Assembly: GCF_016127315.1 (NCBI RefSeq)
Contig: NZ_CP065997.1
Span: 4,712,001 to 4,776,000, forward strand
Source: Achromobacter deleyi
GTDB lineage: Bacteria > Pseudomonadota > Gammaproteobacteria > Burkholderiales > Burkholderiaceae_B
Direction: 5' to 3'
DNA: 64,000 nucleotides
Under the pieces are notes generated by a model. It saw only the letters and a list, made by a program, of their open reading frames with translations, did no database searches and was not told the DNA's origin. Both the position numbers and the translations under genes were made by a program. Of the stretch, positions 16,787 to 26,455 are shown in pieces (position 1 is the first letter of the stretch; every line of letters starts with the position of its first letter).

Positions 16787-17444
16787 TTTCCTGGCCAGCC
16801 TGGCGGAAGTGGACGATTGCTGGAACCGCATCGGCAGCCGCGGCGACAAGCGCTGCGAGCGCCTGCCCGAGTACGTGCACTGCCGCAATTGCCCGGTGTA
16901 TGCCGGCGCCGCCAAGCGCATTCTCGACCGCCTGCCGCCGCAGATCGACACCCCGGTCGACGGCGCGGCGCGCAAGGTCCAGGCGCGGCTGTCGTCGCTG
17001 CTGGTGTTCCGCCTGCAGGGCGAATGGCTCGGCCTGCCGACCAAGGCGCTGGACGAAGTGGCCGGCACCCGCGCCATCCTGTCGCTGCCGCACCGGCGCG
17101 ATCCGGCGGTGCTGGGCGTGACCAACGTGCGCGGCACGCTGACGGTGTGCGTGTCGCTGGGGCGCCTGCTGGGCCTGGACGGCGCGGCGGTCGACAACGG
17201 CCGCGAACGGCCGGCCACGGCGCGCATGCTGATTTTCGGCGGCGCGGGACGCGCGGTGGTGCTGCCGGTCGATGAAGTGGAAGGCATCCACAGCGTGGAC
17301 CTGGACGCGCTCGAGGCGCTGCCGGCCACGGTGGAAGGCGCCAGCCTGAAGTATTCGCGCGGGGTGATCCGCTGCGGCGCCCGCAGTGTCGGGGTGCTGG
17401 ACGAGACCCTGTTGATGCAAGCCTTGGAACGGAGCCTGGCGTGA
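16779..17444 (+). CDS. wspD: WspD, CheW-like adaptor with N-terminal cysteine motif
   Basis: 221 residues from GTG 16779, which overlaps the last 8 bases of wspC. An upstream frame is open from 16296 but lies within wspC. The N-terminal ~50 residues carry four cysteines, C14, C26, C35 and C38, in DDCWNRIG, DKRCERLP and HCRNCPVY. A CheW domain follows from ~70, with VLGVTNVRGTLTVCVSLGRLLGL as its core. WspD joins WspB in connecting WspA to WspE. The stop overlaps the wspE start in GTGA (17441-17444). Confidence 0.91.
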   Translation: MSDFLASLAEVDDCWNRIGSRGDKRCERLPEYVHCRNCPVYAGAAKRILDRLPPQIDTPVDGAARKVQARLSSLLVFRLQGEWLGLPTKALDEVAGTRAILSLPHRRDPAVLGVTNVRGTLTVCVSLGRLLGLDGAAVDNGRERPATARMLIFGGAGRAVVLPVDEVEGIHSVDLDALEALPATVEGASLKYSRGVIRCGARSVGVLDETLLMQALERSLA

Positions 17445-19702
17445 ACCCGGACCAGATGCGCGACGCCTCGCTGCTGGAGCTGTTCCAGCTGGAAACCCGC
17501 AATCAGGTGCAGGTGCTGAACAACGGCCTGCTGGCGCTGGAGCACGATCCGACCTCGGCCGCGCAGCTCGAGGCCTGCATGCGCGCGGCCCACTCGCTCA
17601 AGGGTGCGGCCCGCATCGTCGACCTGCATCCGGCGGTGCGCATCGCGCACGCCATGGAAGACTGCCTGGTGGCGGCGCAGGAAGGGCGCCTGCGACTACA
17701 GGCCGCCGACATCGACGCGCTGCTGCAGGGCACGGACCTGCTGCAGCGGGTGGCCACGCCCGGCGCCGACCTGGGCGACGCCATCGACGAGCTGGTGGCG
17801 CTCCTGTCCAATGCACCCAATGCGCCGCCGGCCGCGCCGGTGGTCGAGCGCGCGCCCAAGCCCTCGGATTTCCTGCCGCCGATCCACCAGCCCGACGATC
17901 CGCCGCCGGCGCCGCCGCCCGGACGCCGCAGTTCCGACCAGACGCTGGGCGAGGGCGAGCGGGTGCTGCGGGTTACGGCCGATACGCTCAACAGGCTGCT
18001 TGGCCTGTCCAGCGAGACGCTGGTCGAATCGCACTGGATCGCGCCGTTCAGCGCCTCGATGCTGCGCCTGCGGCGCCTGCAATCGGGCGCCGGCCAGGCC
18101 CTGGACAGCCTGCGCGCGGCGCTGGCAGGCGTGCAGGTGGACGCGCGTGGCCAGGCGGCGCTGGACGACGCGCAGCGCATCGTCGAGGCCTGCCAGCAGG
18201 AGCTGATCCAGCGCGCCGGCGAGGTCGACGAGTTCGGCTGGCGCATGGGCCACCTGGCGCAGCGCCTGTACGACACCGCGCTGGCCTGCCGCATGCGGCC
18301 GTTCGGCGACGGCCTGGGCGGCATGGCGCGCATGGTGCGCGACCTGGGCCGCTCGCTCGGTAAGCAGGTGCGGCTGGAGATCGAGGGCGATTCGACCCAG
18401 GTCGACCGCGACATCCTCGACAAGCTGGACGCGCCGCTGATGCACCTGTTGCGCAATGCGGTGGATCACGGCATCGAGATGCCGATGGACCGGCTCGACG
18501 CCGGCAAGCCCGCCGAAGGCCGCATCCGGCTGTCGGCGCGCCATGCCGCCGGCATGCTGCTGATCGAATTGAGCGATGACGGCGGCGGCATTTCGCTGGA
18601 CCGGCTGCGGGTCGAGGTGGTGCAGCGCAAGCTGACCAACGCCGAGACCGCGGCCCGCCTGAGCGAGGCCGAACTGCTGGAATTCCTGTTCCTGTCCGGC
18701 TTCAGCACGCGCGGCGAGGTCACCGAGATCTCGGGCCGCGGCGTCGGGCTGGACGTGGTGCAGACCATGGTGCGGCAGCTGCGCGGCGCGGTGCGCATCC
18801 ACCAGCAGACCGGGCAGGGCACGCGCTTCGTGCTGGAGATGCCGCTGTCGCTGTCGGTGGTGCGCAGCCTGCTGGTCGAGGTGCAGGGCGATATCTACGC
18901 GTTTCCGCTGGCCTACGTCAGCCACGCGCTGCAGGTGCGGGCGCAGGACATCGAGCAGCTCGAAGGGCACCAGCATTTCCGCTTCATGGATCGCCAGATC
19001 GGCCTGGTGTCGGCGCGCCAGCTCCTGCGCGCCGGCGAGCCGGCGCCGGCCGCCGAGACGCTGTCGGTGGTGGTGGTCGGCGACCATGACCGGCTCTACG
19101 GCATCGCCGTGGACCGCTACGTGGGCGAGCGCACGCTGGTGGTGCAGCCGCTCGATCCGCGCCTGGGCAAGGTGCAGGACGTGATGGCCGGCTCGCTGAT
19201 GGACGATGGCACGCCGCTCTTGATCCTGGACGTCGAGGACATGCTGCTGTCGGTGCAGAAGCTGGTCGAGGGCGGCCGACTGGCGCGGGTGGACGGCGGC
19301 GGTCCGGTGGCGCAGGCGCGCCGCCGCAAGCGCGTGCTGGTGGTGGACGATTCGCTGACGGTGCGCGAACTGGAACGCAAGCTGCTGCTGAACCGCGGTT
19401 TCGAGGTGGCGGTGGCGGTGGACGGCATGGACGGCTGGAACATGCTGCGCAACGAGGCCTTTGATTTGGTGGTGACCGATGTCGACATGCCGCGCATGGA
19501 CGGCATCGAGCTGGTGTCGCGCATCAAGGCAGACCCCAAGTTGCAAAGCCTGCCGGTGATGGTAGTGTCTTACAAGGATCGCGAGGAAGACCGGCGGCGC
19601 GGGCTGGATGCCGGCGCCGACTATTATCTGGCCAAGGGCAGTTTCCACGACGACGCCTTGCTGGACGCCGTGGAAGACCTGATCGGAAAGGCGCGGACGT
19701 GA
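17441..19702 (+). CDS. wspE: WspE, hybrid CheA kinase with receiver domain
   Basis: 753 residues from GTG 17441. The order is: Hpt domain with phospho-acceptor H51 in RAAHSLKGAAR; a proline-rich linker at ~125-165; dimerisation and ATPase domains with N-box HLLRNAVDHG (335-344), G1 DDGGG (379-383) and G2 GRGVGLD (432-438); a CheW-like domain (~475-610); and a C-terminal receiver domain from ~630 with D680 in VTDVDMPRMDG. WspE autophosphorylates and passes phosphate to WspR (output) and WspF (feedback). All key residues are present. It overlaps both neighbours by 4 bases. Confidence 0.94.
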   Translation: MNPDQMRDASLLELFQLETRNQVQVLNNGLLALEHDPTSAAQLEACMRAAHSLKGAARIVDLHPAVRIAHAMEDCLVAAQEGRLRLQAADIDALLQGTDLLQRVATPGADLGDAIDELVALLSNAPNAPPAAPVVERAPKPSDFLPPIHQPDDPPPAPPPGRRSSDQTLGEGERVLRVTADTLNRLLGLSSETLVESHWIAPFSASMLRLRRLQSGAGQALDSLRAALAGVQVDARGQAALDDAQRIVEACQQELIQRAGEVDEFGWRMGHLAQRLYDTALACRMRPFGDGLGGMARMVRDLGRSLGKQVRLEIEGDSTQVDRDILDKLDAPLMHLLRNAVDHGIEMPMDRLDAGKPAEGRIRLSARHAAGMLLIELSDDGGGISLDRLRVEVVQRKLTNAETAARLSEAELLEFLFLSGFSTRGEVTEISGRGVGLDVVQTMVRQLRGAVRIHQQTGQGTRFVLEMPLSLSVVRSLLVEVQGDIYAFPLAYVSHALQVRAQDIEQLEGHQHFRFMDRQIGLVSARQLLRAGEPAPAAETLSVVVVGDHDRLYGIAVDRYVGERTLVVQPLDPRLGKVQDVMAGSLMDDGTPLLILDVEDMLLSVQKLVEGGRLARVDGGGPVAQARRRKRVLVVDDSLTVRELERKLLLNRGFEVAVAVDGMDGWNMLRNEAFDLVVTDVDMPRMDGIELVSRIKADPKLQSLPVMVVSYKDREEDRRRGLDAGADYYLAKGSFHDDALLDAVEDLIGKART

Positions 19703-20715
19703 GAATCGGAATCGTCAACGATCTTCAGATGGCGGTGGAAACCCTCAGGCGCGTCATTGCGCTGGAACCGGGGCTGGAAGTGGCGTGGGTCGCTGCCAAC
19801 GGCCAGGAGGCCGTCGAGCAATGCGCCCTGGACCGGCCCGACGTGGTGCTGATGGACCTCATCATGCCCGTCATGGACGGCGTCGAGGCCACCCGCCGCA
19901 TCATGGCGGAATCGCCCTGCGCCATCGTGGTGGTCACGGTCGACGTGGCGCGTCATACCGCGCGGGTGTTCGACGCCATGGGCTACGGCGCGCTGGACGC
20001 GGCGGACACGCCGGTGGTTGGCAGCGCCGACCTGCGCACCGCGGCGGCGCCGCTGCTGCGCAAGATCCGCAATATCGGCTGGCTGATCGGCCGCTACGGC
20101 ACCAATCGCACCGCGCTCAGCCCGGTGCCCCGCACCGCGGCCCAGGCCGACCCGTCGCAGGGCCTGCTGGTGATCGGCGCCTCGGCCGGCGGCCCGTCCA
20201 CGCTGGCGCAGCTGCTGCGCGACATTCCGCTGGATTTTCCCGCCGGCATCGTGCTGGTGCAGCACGTGGACGCTTCGTTCGCGGCCGGCATGGCCGACTG
20301 GCTCAATGACCAGATCACGCTGCCGGTGCGGCTGGTGCGCGAAGGCGAACGGCCGCTGCCGGGGCAGGTGCTGCTGGCCGGCACCGACGACCATCTGCAC
20401 CTGCTGGCCGATGGTACGCTGCGTTACACCGAGAATCCGAAAGAAAGCCTGTACCGGCCCTCTATTGATGTATTTTTTCATAGCGTCGCGCAGCACTGGC
20501 GCGGCCTGGCCGTCGGCGTGCTGCTGACGGGCATGGGGCAGGACGGGGCCCGCGGCCTGAAGGCGCTGCGCGAGCGCGGCTGCCTGACCATCGCCCAGGA
20601 CCAGGCCACCAGCGCCGTCTATGGCATGCCCAAGGCGGCCGCCGCGATGCAGGCCGCCGTTGAAATCCGCCCATTGGACAAGATCGCACCCCGCCTGATC
20701 CAGGCTTTCGCCTGA
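19699..20715 (+). CDS. wspF: WspF, CheB-type methylesterase
   Basis: 338 residues from GTG 19699. The receiver domain has the phospho-acceptor D53 in [13 protein letters not shown]. The esterase domain has the triad S162 (IGASAGGPS), H189 (VQHVDASF) and D282 ([10 protein letters not shown]). WspF removes methyl groups from WspA and so resets the pathway; in Pseudomonas, wspF loss gives constantly high c-di-GMP and wrinkly colonies. Here the gene looks intact. Its start overlaps the wspE stop (GTGA). wspR follows after 35 bases. Confidence 0.93.
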   Translation: MRIGIVNDLQMAVETLRRVIALEPGLEVAWVAANGQEAVEQCALDRPDVVLMDLIMPVMDGVEATRRIMAESPCAIVVVTVDVARHTARVFDAMGYGALDAADTPVVGSADLRTAAAPLLRKIRNIGWLIGRYGTNRTALSPVPRTAAQADPSQGLLVIGASAGGPSTLAQLLRDIPLDFPAGIVLVQHVDASFAAGMADWLNDQITLPVRLVREGERPLPGQVLLAGTDDHLHLLADGTLRYTENPKESLYRPSIDVFFHSVAQHWRGLAVGVLLTGMGQDGARGLKALRERGCLTIAQDQATSAVYGMPKAAAAMQAAVEIRPLDKIAPRLIQAFA

Positions 20716-20750
20716 GCGGGCGGACCAAGCAGAAATCAAGGAAAGACACT

Positions 20751-21764
20751 ATGCACCCTCCCTTTGACAGCCCGGCCTCGGCCGACCTGAACTCGCATGC
20801 GGCCATGGTGCTGCTGGTCGACGATCAGGTCATGGTCGGCGAGGCCATCCGCCGGGCCCTGGCCACGGAGGGCAATATCGACTTCCACTACTGCTCGGAC
20901 CCGTACAAGGCGTTGACCGTGGCGATCCAGACGCGGCCCACGGTGATCCTGCAGGACCTGGTGCTGCCGGGCGTGGACGGCCTGAGCCTGGTGCAGGAAT
21001 ACCGCAGCCATCCGGTCACGCGCGACATCCCCATCATCGTGCTCTCGACCAAGGAAGACCCCGCCATCAAGAGCGCGGCCTTCGCCGCCGGCGCCAACGA
21101 TTACCTGGTGAAGCTGCCCGACTCGATCGAGCTGGTGGCGCGCATCCGCTATCACTCGCGTTCGTACCTGGCGCTGGTGCAGCGCGACGAGGCCTACCAG
21201 GCCCTGCGCCAGAGCCAGCAGCAGCTGCTGGAAAGCAATATGGAGCTGCGCCGCCTGACCAACTCCGACGGCCTGACGGGGCTGGGCAACCGCCGCTATT
21301 TCGACGAATACCTCAATGCCGAATGGCTGCGCGCGCGCCGCGACGGCCGCGAGATCAGCATGCTGATGATCGACGTGGACCATTTCAAGTCGTACAACGA
21401 CACCTACGGCCACATCGCCGGCGACGAGGCGCTCAAGCGCGTCGCCAACACCATCTTCGCCAGCTGCGACCGGTCCACCGACCTGGCCGCGCGCTTCGGC
21501 GGCGAGGAGTTCGCGCTGGTGCTGCCGGGCACGCCGTCGGGCAGCGCCCGGCTGGCCGCCGAGAAGCTGCGCCGCGCCGTCGAGGCCATGCAGATTCCGC
21601 AGAAGGACACCAACGGCGGCCCCTGGCTGACCGTCAGCATCGGCACCGCCACCGCCGTGCCGGTCGCCGACCAGCCGTGCACCGACCTGATCCAGGTGGC
21701 CGATCGCGGCCTCTACCAGGCCAAGAACCAGGGCCGCAACCGCGTGGTGCAAGGCCAGATGTAG
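20751..21764 (+). CDS. wspR: WspR, response-regulator diguanylate cyclase
   Basis: 337 residues from ATG 20751, preceded by AAGGAAAG. The receiver domain has D69 in [13 protein letters not shown]; a helical stalk (~145-172) follows; the GGDEF domain begins at ~173. The active site is GGEEF (250-254). The inhibitory c-di-GMP site RxxD is present as RSTD (241-244), five residues upstream, so product feedback is expected. Phosphorylated WspR clusters and makes c-di-GMP, favouring attachment and matrix production. It is the last gene of the operon and is followed by a very strong hairpin. Confidence 0.94.
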   Translation: MHPPFDSPASADLNSHAAMVLLVDDQVMVGEAIRRALATEGNIDFHYCSDPYKALTVAIQTRPTVILQDLVLPGVDGLSLVQEYRSHPVTRDIPIIVLSTKEDPAIKSAAFAAGANDYLVKLPDSIELVARIRYHSRSYLALVQRDEAYQALRQSQQQLLESNMELRRLTNSDGLTGLGNRRYFDEYLNAEWLRARRDGREISMLMIDVDHFKSYNDTYGHIAGDEALKRVANTIFASCDRSTDLAARFGGEEFALVLPGTPSGSARLAAEKLRRAVEAMQIPQKDTNGGPWLTVSIGTATAVPVADQPCTDLIQVADRGLYQAKNQGRNRVVQGQM

Positions 21765-21766
21765 AA

Positions 21767-21812
21767 CGCCGCGCGGGCGCCGTGGGTTCGAACCCGCGGC
21801 GCCCGCGCGGCG
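21767..21812. terminator. Long 22-bp hairpin between wspR and the ABC operon
   Basis: The 22-base arms (21767-21788 and 21791-21812) pair with a single G-U wobble and a 2-base loop. It begins 3 bases after the wspR stop and lies between convergent transcripts. There is no T-run, so it may act as a mRNA-stabilising end or a bidirectional terminator. The GGTTCGAACC centre resembles a tRNA T-arm, but no tRNA is present. Confidence 0.55.
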
Positions 21813-21849
21813 AACCGTCCGCCGGCCGGGGGACGGTGTCGCCAGGCCG

Positions 21850-23505
21850 CTAGGCCGACCGGCCGCGCCGGATCGACGTGGCCGCCAGCATCAGCGTCAG
21901 GCTGACGCCCACCGCCACCGCGGCCATGGCCATGCCTTCGCCCACCGATCCCTGCTCGAATTGCCGCCAGACGAACACCGACACCGTCTGCACGCCGGCG
22001 GGCGCCAGCAGCAGCGACGTCACCAGCTCGCGCGAGGCGACGGCGAACACCATCAGCATCGCAGCCGCCAGGCCGGGCAGCACCAGCGGCAGCACGATGC
22101 GGCGCAGGGCCGCGGCGGCGCTGGCGCCATGCACTCGCGCCGCCGCTTCCAGGTTGGCGCCGATCTGCGCCAGCGCGGCGCTGACGTAGCGCACCGGGTA
22201 GGGCAGCAGCAGGCAGGTGTACGACAGCAGCAGGATGCCCCAGGTGCCATACGGCGAGGCCGGCCAGAACGGCTGGTTCCAGGCCAGGATCAGGCCGACC
22301 CCCACCACCACGCCGGGCAGCGCCGCGGGCAGCAGCGCCAGCGCGTCGATGACGGCCGCGCCCGGCACGTGGCGCCCGGCCACGCACCAGGCCGCCAGCA
22401 AGCCCACCGCGCCCGCCGCCAGCGCGGTGCCGGTGGCCAGCAGCAGGCTGGTCGACAGCGCCTGCCAGGCTTCGCCGCCGGCCTGGAACAGGGCCGCGAA
22501 GTTGGCCAGGGTCAGGTTGTCCAGCGACAGGCCGGCCGAGACGTGGCGCGTCAGGGCCGCGGCCAGCATCGACGCCAGCGGCGCCGCCACCGCCACCAGC
22601 GCGACCGCCGCGAACAGGCCGAGCACCGGCCAGCGCCAGGCGCCCAGCCGGCCGCGCGCCAGCGGCGCGGGCTTGCCGGTGGTGGTCTCGAAGCCGCGTC
22701 CGGCGACCAGCGCGCGCTGCACGGCGTAGGCCGTCAGCGCCAGGGCCACCAGCACCATCGACAGCAAGGCGGCGCCCGGCAGGTCGATGGGCCAGTCGGC
22801 CAGGCGCCGTTCGATGGCGGTGGTCATGACGCTGACGCCGGCCTGCGAGCCCAGCGCGGCGGGCACGCCGTATTCCTCGATCGCCAGCGTGAAGGCCAGC
22901 AGCAGGCTGGCGGCAATGGCCGGCAAGGCCAGTGGCAAGGTCACGCGCAGGAACGCGCGCCAGGGGCCGGCGCCGAACACGCGCGCCACCTCGGCCAGCC
23001 GCGCGCCGGTGGCGGCCATGCTGCGCGAGACGGCGAAGTACACCACCGGGAAGATCGCCAGCCCCATTGCCAGCGTCACGCCGGCCGGCGAGAACAGCAG
23101 CGGCCCGAGGTTGAAGCCGGCCAGCTGCTCCAGGTAGCCGCGCGGCTGCAGCGCCATGGTCCACGACAGCGCGGCGATGTAGGGCGGCAGCAGGAACGGC
23201 ACCAGGAACAGCAGGTCCCACAGCCGCGCCAGCGGCACCTGGAACAGGCCGCGCAGCGCGCCCAGCGGGATGCCGATGAGCGCGCTGACGGCTGCCACGC
23301 CCAGGCCCAGCTTGAGCGTGCCGCCGACCAGCGTCAGCGCGGCCGGGGTGGCCAGGGTGGCGGCCCAGGCGCCGAAAGGATCGCGCAGCGACCCTTCGGC
23401 CAGGTGGGGAAAGACGGCCTGCAGCGCGACGAAGGCCATCGGCAGGGCGACGAGCACGCCCAGGGCGGCCACGGTGATGGCCGCCAGGATGAAAACGCTT
23501 TTCAT
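21850..23505 (-). CDS. ABC importer permease, two fused membrane domains
   Basis: 551 residues, very hydrophobic, with about 12 predicted membrane helices in two similar halves. Each half has an EAA-type loop: EVARVFGAGPWRAFLRVTLPLALP in the first and EAAARVHGASAAAALRRIVLPLVLP in the second. Such fused permeases (FbpB/ThiP/AfuB-like) serve ferric-iron, thiamine or 2-aminoethylphosphonate importers. The gene is last in a co-directional set: porin, ATPase, binding protein, permease. It follows the binding-protein gene by 41 bases. Confidence 0.88.
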   Translation of the reverse strand: MKSVFILAAITVAALGVLVALPMAFVALQAVFPHLAEGSLRDPFGAWAATLATPAALTLVGGTLKLGLGVAAVSALIGIPLGALRGLFQVPLARLWDLLFLVPFLLPPYIAALSWTMALQPRGYLEQLAGFNLGPLLFSPAGVTLAMGLAIFPVVYFAVSRSMAATGARLAEVARVFGAGPWRAFLRVTLPLALPAIAASLLLAFTLAIEEYGVPAALGSQAGVSVMTTAIERRLADWPIDLPGAALLSMVLVALALTAYAVQRALVAGRGFETTTGKPAPLARGRLGAWRWPVLGLFAAVALVAVAAPLASMLAAALTRHVSAGLSLDNLTLANFAALFQAGGEAWQALSTSLLLATGTALAAGAVGLLAAWCVAGRHVPGAAVIDALALLPAALPGVVVGVGLILAWNQPFWPASPYGTWGILLLSYTCLLLPYPVRYVSAALAQIGANLEAAARVHGASAAAALRRIVLPLVLPGLAAAMLMVFAVASRELVTSLLLAPAGVQTVSVFVWRQFEQGSVGEGMAMAAVAVGVSLTLMLAATSIRRGRSA

Positions 23506-23546
23506 GGTCGGGGAGGGGATGCCGGGCGCGCCGGCATCCCGGCCTG

Positions 23547-24518
23547 TCAGTGTTGGCCGAACAGGCGCGCGAACCGCGCCAGCACCTCGGCGCGCGAGGC
23601 GCCGGGCGCGGTCTCGGGCAACAGGGCCAGGTCCTTGAACAGCGGCCGCTTGCCGGCCACGTCCTGGCGCGCCGGCATCAGCCAGGCGTCGGCGACGGCG
23701 CGCTGGCCATCCTCGGACAGCACGTAGTCGATGAACTGGCGGGCCTGGTCGGGCGCCTTGGTGGTCTTCAGGATCATCATCGGGCGCGGCGCGATGGCGG
23801 TGCCGCTGGACGGGAAGATCACCTTGATCGATTCGCCTTTCTCGACGCTGGCGTACGACACGTAGTCGACCGCGCCGAACACGGCCGCCTTGGCGCCTTG
23901 CAGCACCGGCGTCAGCGCCTGGGCGTTGGGGCCGGCGATGGTCATGCCGTTGTCGCGCAGCGTCTCGAACAGCTTCCAGGCCGATTCGCCCTGGGCGCTT
24001 TGCAGGCCCAGCAGCAGGTCGAGCGAGGCGCCGGACAGGGCCGGGTCGGGGGTGGTGACCTTCTGCTTGAATTGCGGGCCGGTCAGGTCGGACCAGTCGC
24101 GCGGTTCGGGCGTGCCGCTGCGCGAATTCCAGACGATGCCCAGCGCCGAGATGCCCTGCGCCACGTAGGTCGGGGTCTTGAAGCGGGCCGGCACCTGGGC
24201 CGCGTTGGGGCTTTCATAGGCCAGCAGCCAGCCGCGCTGGTCCAGGTCCTGCGCGGTGTCCCACGAGGCCGAGATCAGCACGTCGGCGCGCGGGTTGGCC
24301 GACTCGGCCTCGAGCCGGGCCATGACCTTGCCGGTGGTGGCCTGGAACACGTCGACCTTGATCCCGGTCTTTTCCTGGAAGCCCGCGGCCAATTGCTTGA
24401 TCAGGCCGCCGGGGCCCGCGGTGTAAACGGTCAGCGCCTTGGCCTGGCCCGAGGCCAATCCGAACGAAAGCGTCATAAAGAACGTGGCAAGTAGTTTTGA
24501 AATGGGTACGTTGGGCAT
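23547..24518 (-). CDS. Periplasmic solute-binding protein of the ABC importer
   Basis: 323 residues with a signal peptide ending near SGQAKA (~28). The mature start LTVYTAGPGGLIKQLAAGFQEKTGIKVDVF is typical of the ferric-ion and phosphonate binding family (FbpA/PhnS-like). The adjacent tyrosine pair that binds iron in FbpA is not evident: the corresponding stretch reads VDYVSYASVEKG. Iron as the substrate is therefore uncertain, and an organophosphonate or another anion is possible. Its stop is 41 bases before the permease gene. The start is 1 base from the ATPase stop, so the two are probably coupled. Confidence 0.85.
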   Translation of the reverse strand: MPNVPISKLLATFFMTLSFGLASGQAKALTVYTAGPGGLIKQLAAGFQEKTGIKVDVFQATTGKVMARLEAESANPRADVLISASWDTAQDLDQRGWLLAYESPNAAQVPARFKTPTYVAQGISALGIVWNSRSGTPEPRDWSDLTGPQFKQKVTTPDPALSGASLDLLLGLQSAQGESAWKLFETLRDNGMTIAGPNAQALTPVLQGAKAAVFGAVDYVSYASVEKGESIKVIFPSSGTAIAPRPMMILKTTKAPDQARQFIDYVLSEDGQRAVADAWLMPARQDVAGKRPLFKDLALLPETAPGASRAEVLARFARLFGQH

Positions 24519-24519
24519 T

Positions 24520-25233
24520 TTAGGCAGAGTCCTGGGGTTTGGACATCACGAGGTCGGCGATGCGGCCGTGGGCCATGCGGGCGATCGTGTGCGCCAGGGC
24601 ATGGGCTTCCTCGTGGTCGTGGGTGACATAGACGGCGGTGGTGCCGAGCCGGCGCAGCAGCGCGCCGATCTCGACGCAGAGCGATTCGCGCAGGGCCCGG
24701 TCCAGGTTGGACAGCGGCTCGTCGAACAGCAGCACGCGCGGCCGCGCCACGATGGCGCGGGCCAGCGCGACGCGCTGCTGCTGGCCGCCCGACAGTTCCG
24801 AGGGGCGGCGCGCGGCGTGCTCGCCCAGGCCGACCAGGGCCAGGGCTTCCTGCACCCGGGCCGGCCGCTCGCGCCGGGCGACGCCGCGCATTTCCAGCGG
24901 AAAGCCGACGTTGGCGGCCACGCTCATGTGCGGCCACAGCGCGTAGTCCTGGAACACCATGCCGAGGCTGCGGCGTTCCGGCGGCTCGTGGCGCCGCGCG
25001 TCGCAGACGACGGCATCGCCGAAGGCGATGCTGCCGGCCTGCGGCCGCAGCAGGCCGGCCAGCGACTTGAGCAGGGTGCTCTTGCCGCAGCCCGACGGGC
25101 CCAGCAGCGCCAGGACGGTGCCCGCGGGCACGTCCAGGTCGACGCCGTCCAGCACGGTGTGGCCGTTGAAGGCGTGCCGCAGGCCGCGCACGGCGATCGC
25201 CGTGCCGCCCGCGGAGGAGTCAATCGCGTTCAA
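24520..25233 (-). CDS. ABC importer ATPase
   Basis: 237 residues. Walker A is [11 protein letters not shown], signature [14 protein letters not shown], Walker [13 protein letters not shown], and the switch histidine is in YVTHDHEEA. At ~237 residues it lacks the extra C-terminal regulatory domain of longer FbpC/PotA-type ATPases. The start appears to be TTG (25233-25231), which overlaps the porin stop in TTGA; no ATG is available before the first beta-strand. This coupling ties importer expression to the porin gene. Confidence 0.87.
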   Translation of the reverse strand: MNAIDSSAGGTAIAVRGLRHAFNGHTVLDGVDLDVPAGTVLALLGPSGCGKSTLLKSLAGLLRPQAGSIAFGDAVVCDARRHEPPERRSLGMVFQDYALWPHMSVAANVGFPLEMRGVARRERPARVQEALALVGLGEHAARRPSELSGGQQQRVALARAIVARPRVLLFDEPLSNLDRALRESLCVEIGALLRRLGTTAVYVTHDHEEAHALAHTIARMAHGRIADLVMSKPQDSA

Positions 25234-26348
25234 AACCGGTGCCGCAGGCCGATGTTCAGGCCGAACTGGTTCTTGCCCGGCTCGACGTTGGCGCCGTACT
25301 TGCCGCCGATCACGCTCTGCGCCGACTTGTCATCGTTCACCGCATAGGCCGCGACGGCGTAGACGGTGGTGCGCTTGGACAGGTCATATTCGTTGCCCAG
25401 GACGAACATGGTGGACTTCTGGCCGGTGCCGGCGGCTTGTGCAGCCGGGCAGACGGCGTTGTTCATGTCGTCGCAGACCGAGTCGTTCAGGTGGTACACG
25501 GCGAACGACAGGCGGTTGTTCGACACCGGCAGGTAGGTCACGCCCAGCCAGGTCAGGTTGTTCTTGTAGTTGCGCTGCGTCAGCTTCTGCTCGAGCCAGC
25601 GGTAGCCGGCGTAGACCTTGACGCCCTCGAAGTCGTACGACAGGCCCGCCACGATGCGGTCTTCGCGGTTGTCGCTGTTGGCGCCCTTGGCCGGCTTGTC
25701 GGCGTTCTTGGAGTGATAGAGCACGCCGGCGTCCAGGCCGCCCGACTGGTAGCGCACGCCGCCGCCGATCATGCGGCCCAGCGTCTTGTCGTCGAACGAC
25801 TGCTCGTTGTTCCAGCCGAAGCTGTAGTAGCCGCCGACGGACACGGGGCCGAACTTGCCGACGTACATCACCGCGTTGTCGGTGCGATCCGAGAAGGCCG
25901 CGTCGGGGCGCTTGATCGAGAAGTTGGCGTTGTCGAACGGGTTGTACTTGCTCATCCAGTCGATCATGAGCGTGTTGTGGCGGCCCAGCGTCAGGCGCCC
26001 CAGGCTCTTGCTCGACAGGCCGACGTAGGCCTGGCGGCCGAACAGGCGGCTGCCCTGCATGGTCTGGCCGTTGTCGGAGTCGAAGCCGTTTTCCAGCACG
26101 AACACGGTCGACAGGCCGTCGCCCAGGTCTTCGGTGCCGCGCAGGCCCCAGCGCGAGCCGCTCAGGTTGCCCGTGCTCATGCCCGTCTTGCTGTTGCCGC
26201 CGGGACCGTTGTTGATGTACTGCAGACCGGTGTCGATCAGGCCGTAGAGCTGGACCGAACTGGAAGGGGTTGTCGCCGCGAGGGCGGGGGAGAAGCTGAA
26301 GACGGACAGGCAGGCGCCAGCCGCCGCGATGCGGAGAGTCGATTTCAT
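25230..26348 (-). CDS. Gram-negative porin (trimeric outer-membrane channel)
   Basis: 372 residues from ATG 26348, with a signal peptide ending ALA (~24). The mature start [19 protein letters not shown], the loop [26 protein letters not shown] and the end LRHRF with terminal Phe identify the Omp32/OmpQ-type porins of Betaproteobacteria. [11 protein letters not shown] is the strand leading to the constriction loop. It forms a diffusion channel in the outer membrane. Being first in a unit with an ABC importer suggests that it supplies the importer's substrate. The Lrp-family gene is 107 bases upstream on the same strand. Confidence 0.9.
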   Translation of the reverse strand: MKSTLRIAAAGACLSVFSFSPALAATTPSSSVQLYGLIDTGLQYINNGPGGNSKTGMSTGNLSGSRWGLRGTEDLGDGLSTVFVLENGFDSDNGQTMQGSRLFGRQAYVGLSSKSLGRLTLGRHNTLMIDWMSKYNPFDNANFSIKRPDAAFSDRTDNAVMYVGKFGPVSVGGYYSFGWNNEQSFDDKTLGRMIGGGVRYQSGGLDAGVLYHSKNADKPAKGANSDNREDRIVAGLSYDFEGVKVYAGYRWLEQKLTQRNYKNNLTWLGVTYLPVSNNRLSFAVYHLNDSVCDDMNNAVCPAAQAAGTGQKSTMFVLGNEYDLSKRTTVYAVAAYAVNDDKSAQSVIGGKYGANVEPGKNQFGLNIGLRHRF

Positions 26349-26455
26349 AACAGGAAGTCCTCTTTGGGATTCAATCGGAATCGACACTCTAGGTACGGGT
26401 CGCTACAGCTTCGTGACACTCCTTGCGATTGTGGTTTTTCGGTTGGCGGCGCGGA

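Noticed and set aside
15293-17650. Long antisense frame over wspC and wspD (785 codons)
   Set aside because: It mirrors the coding strand and shows no motif; wspC and wspD have catalytic and domain signatures.
21784-21794. GGTTCGAACC, like the T-arm of a tRNA
   Set aside because: It is the centre of a 22-bp perfect-type hairpin; no acceptor stem, D-arm or anticodon arm can be folded around it.
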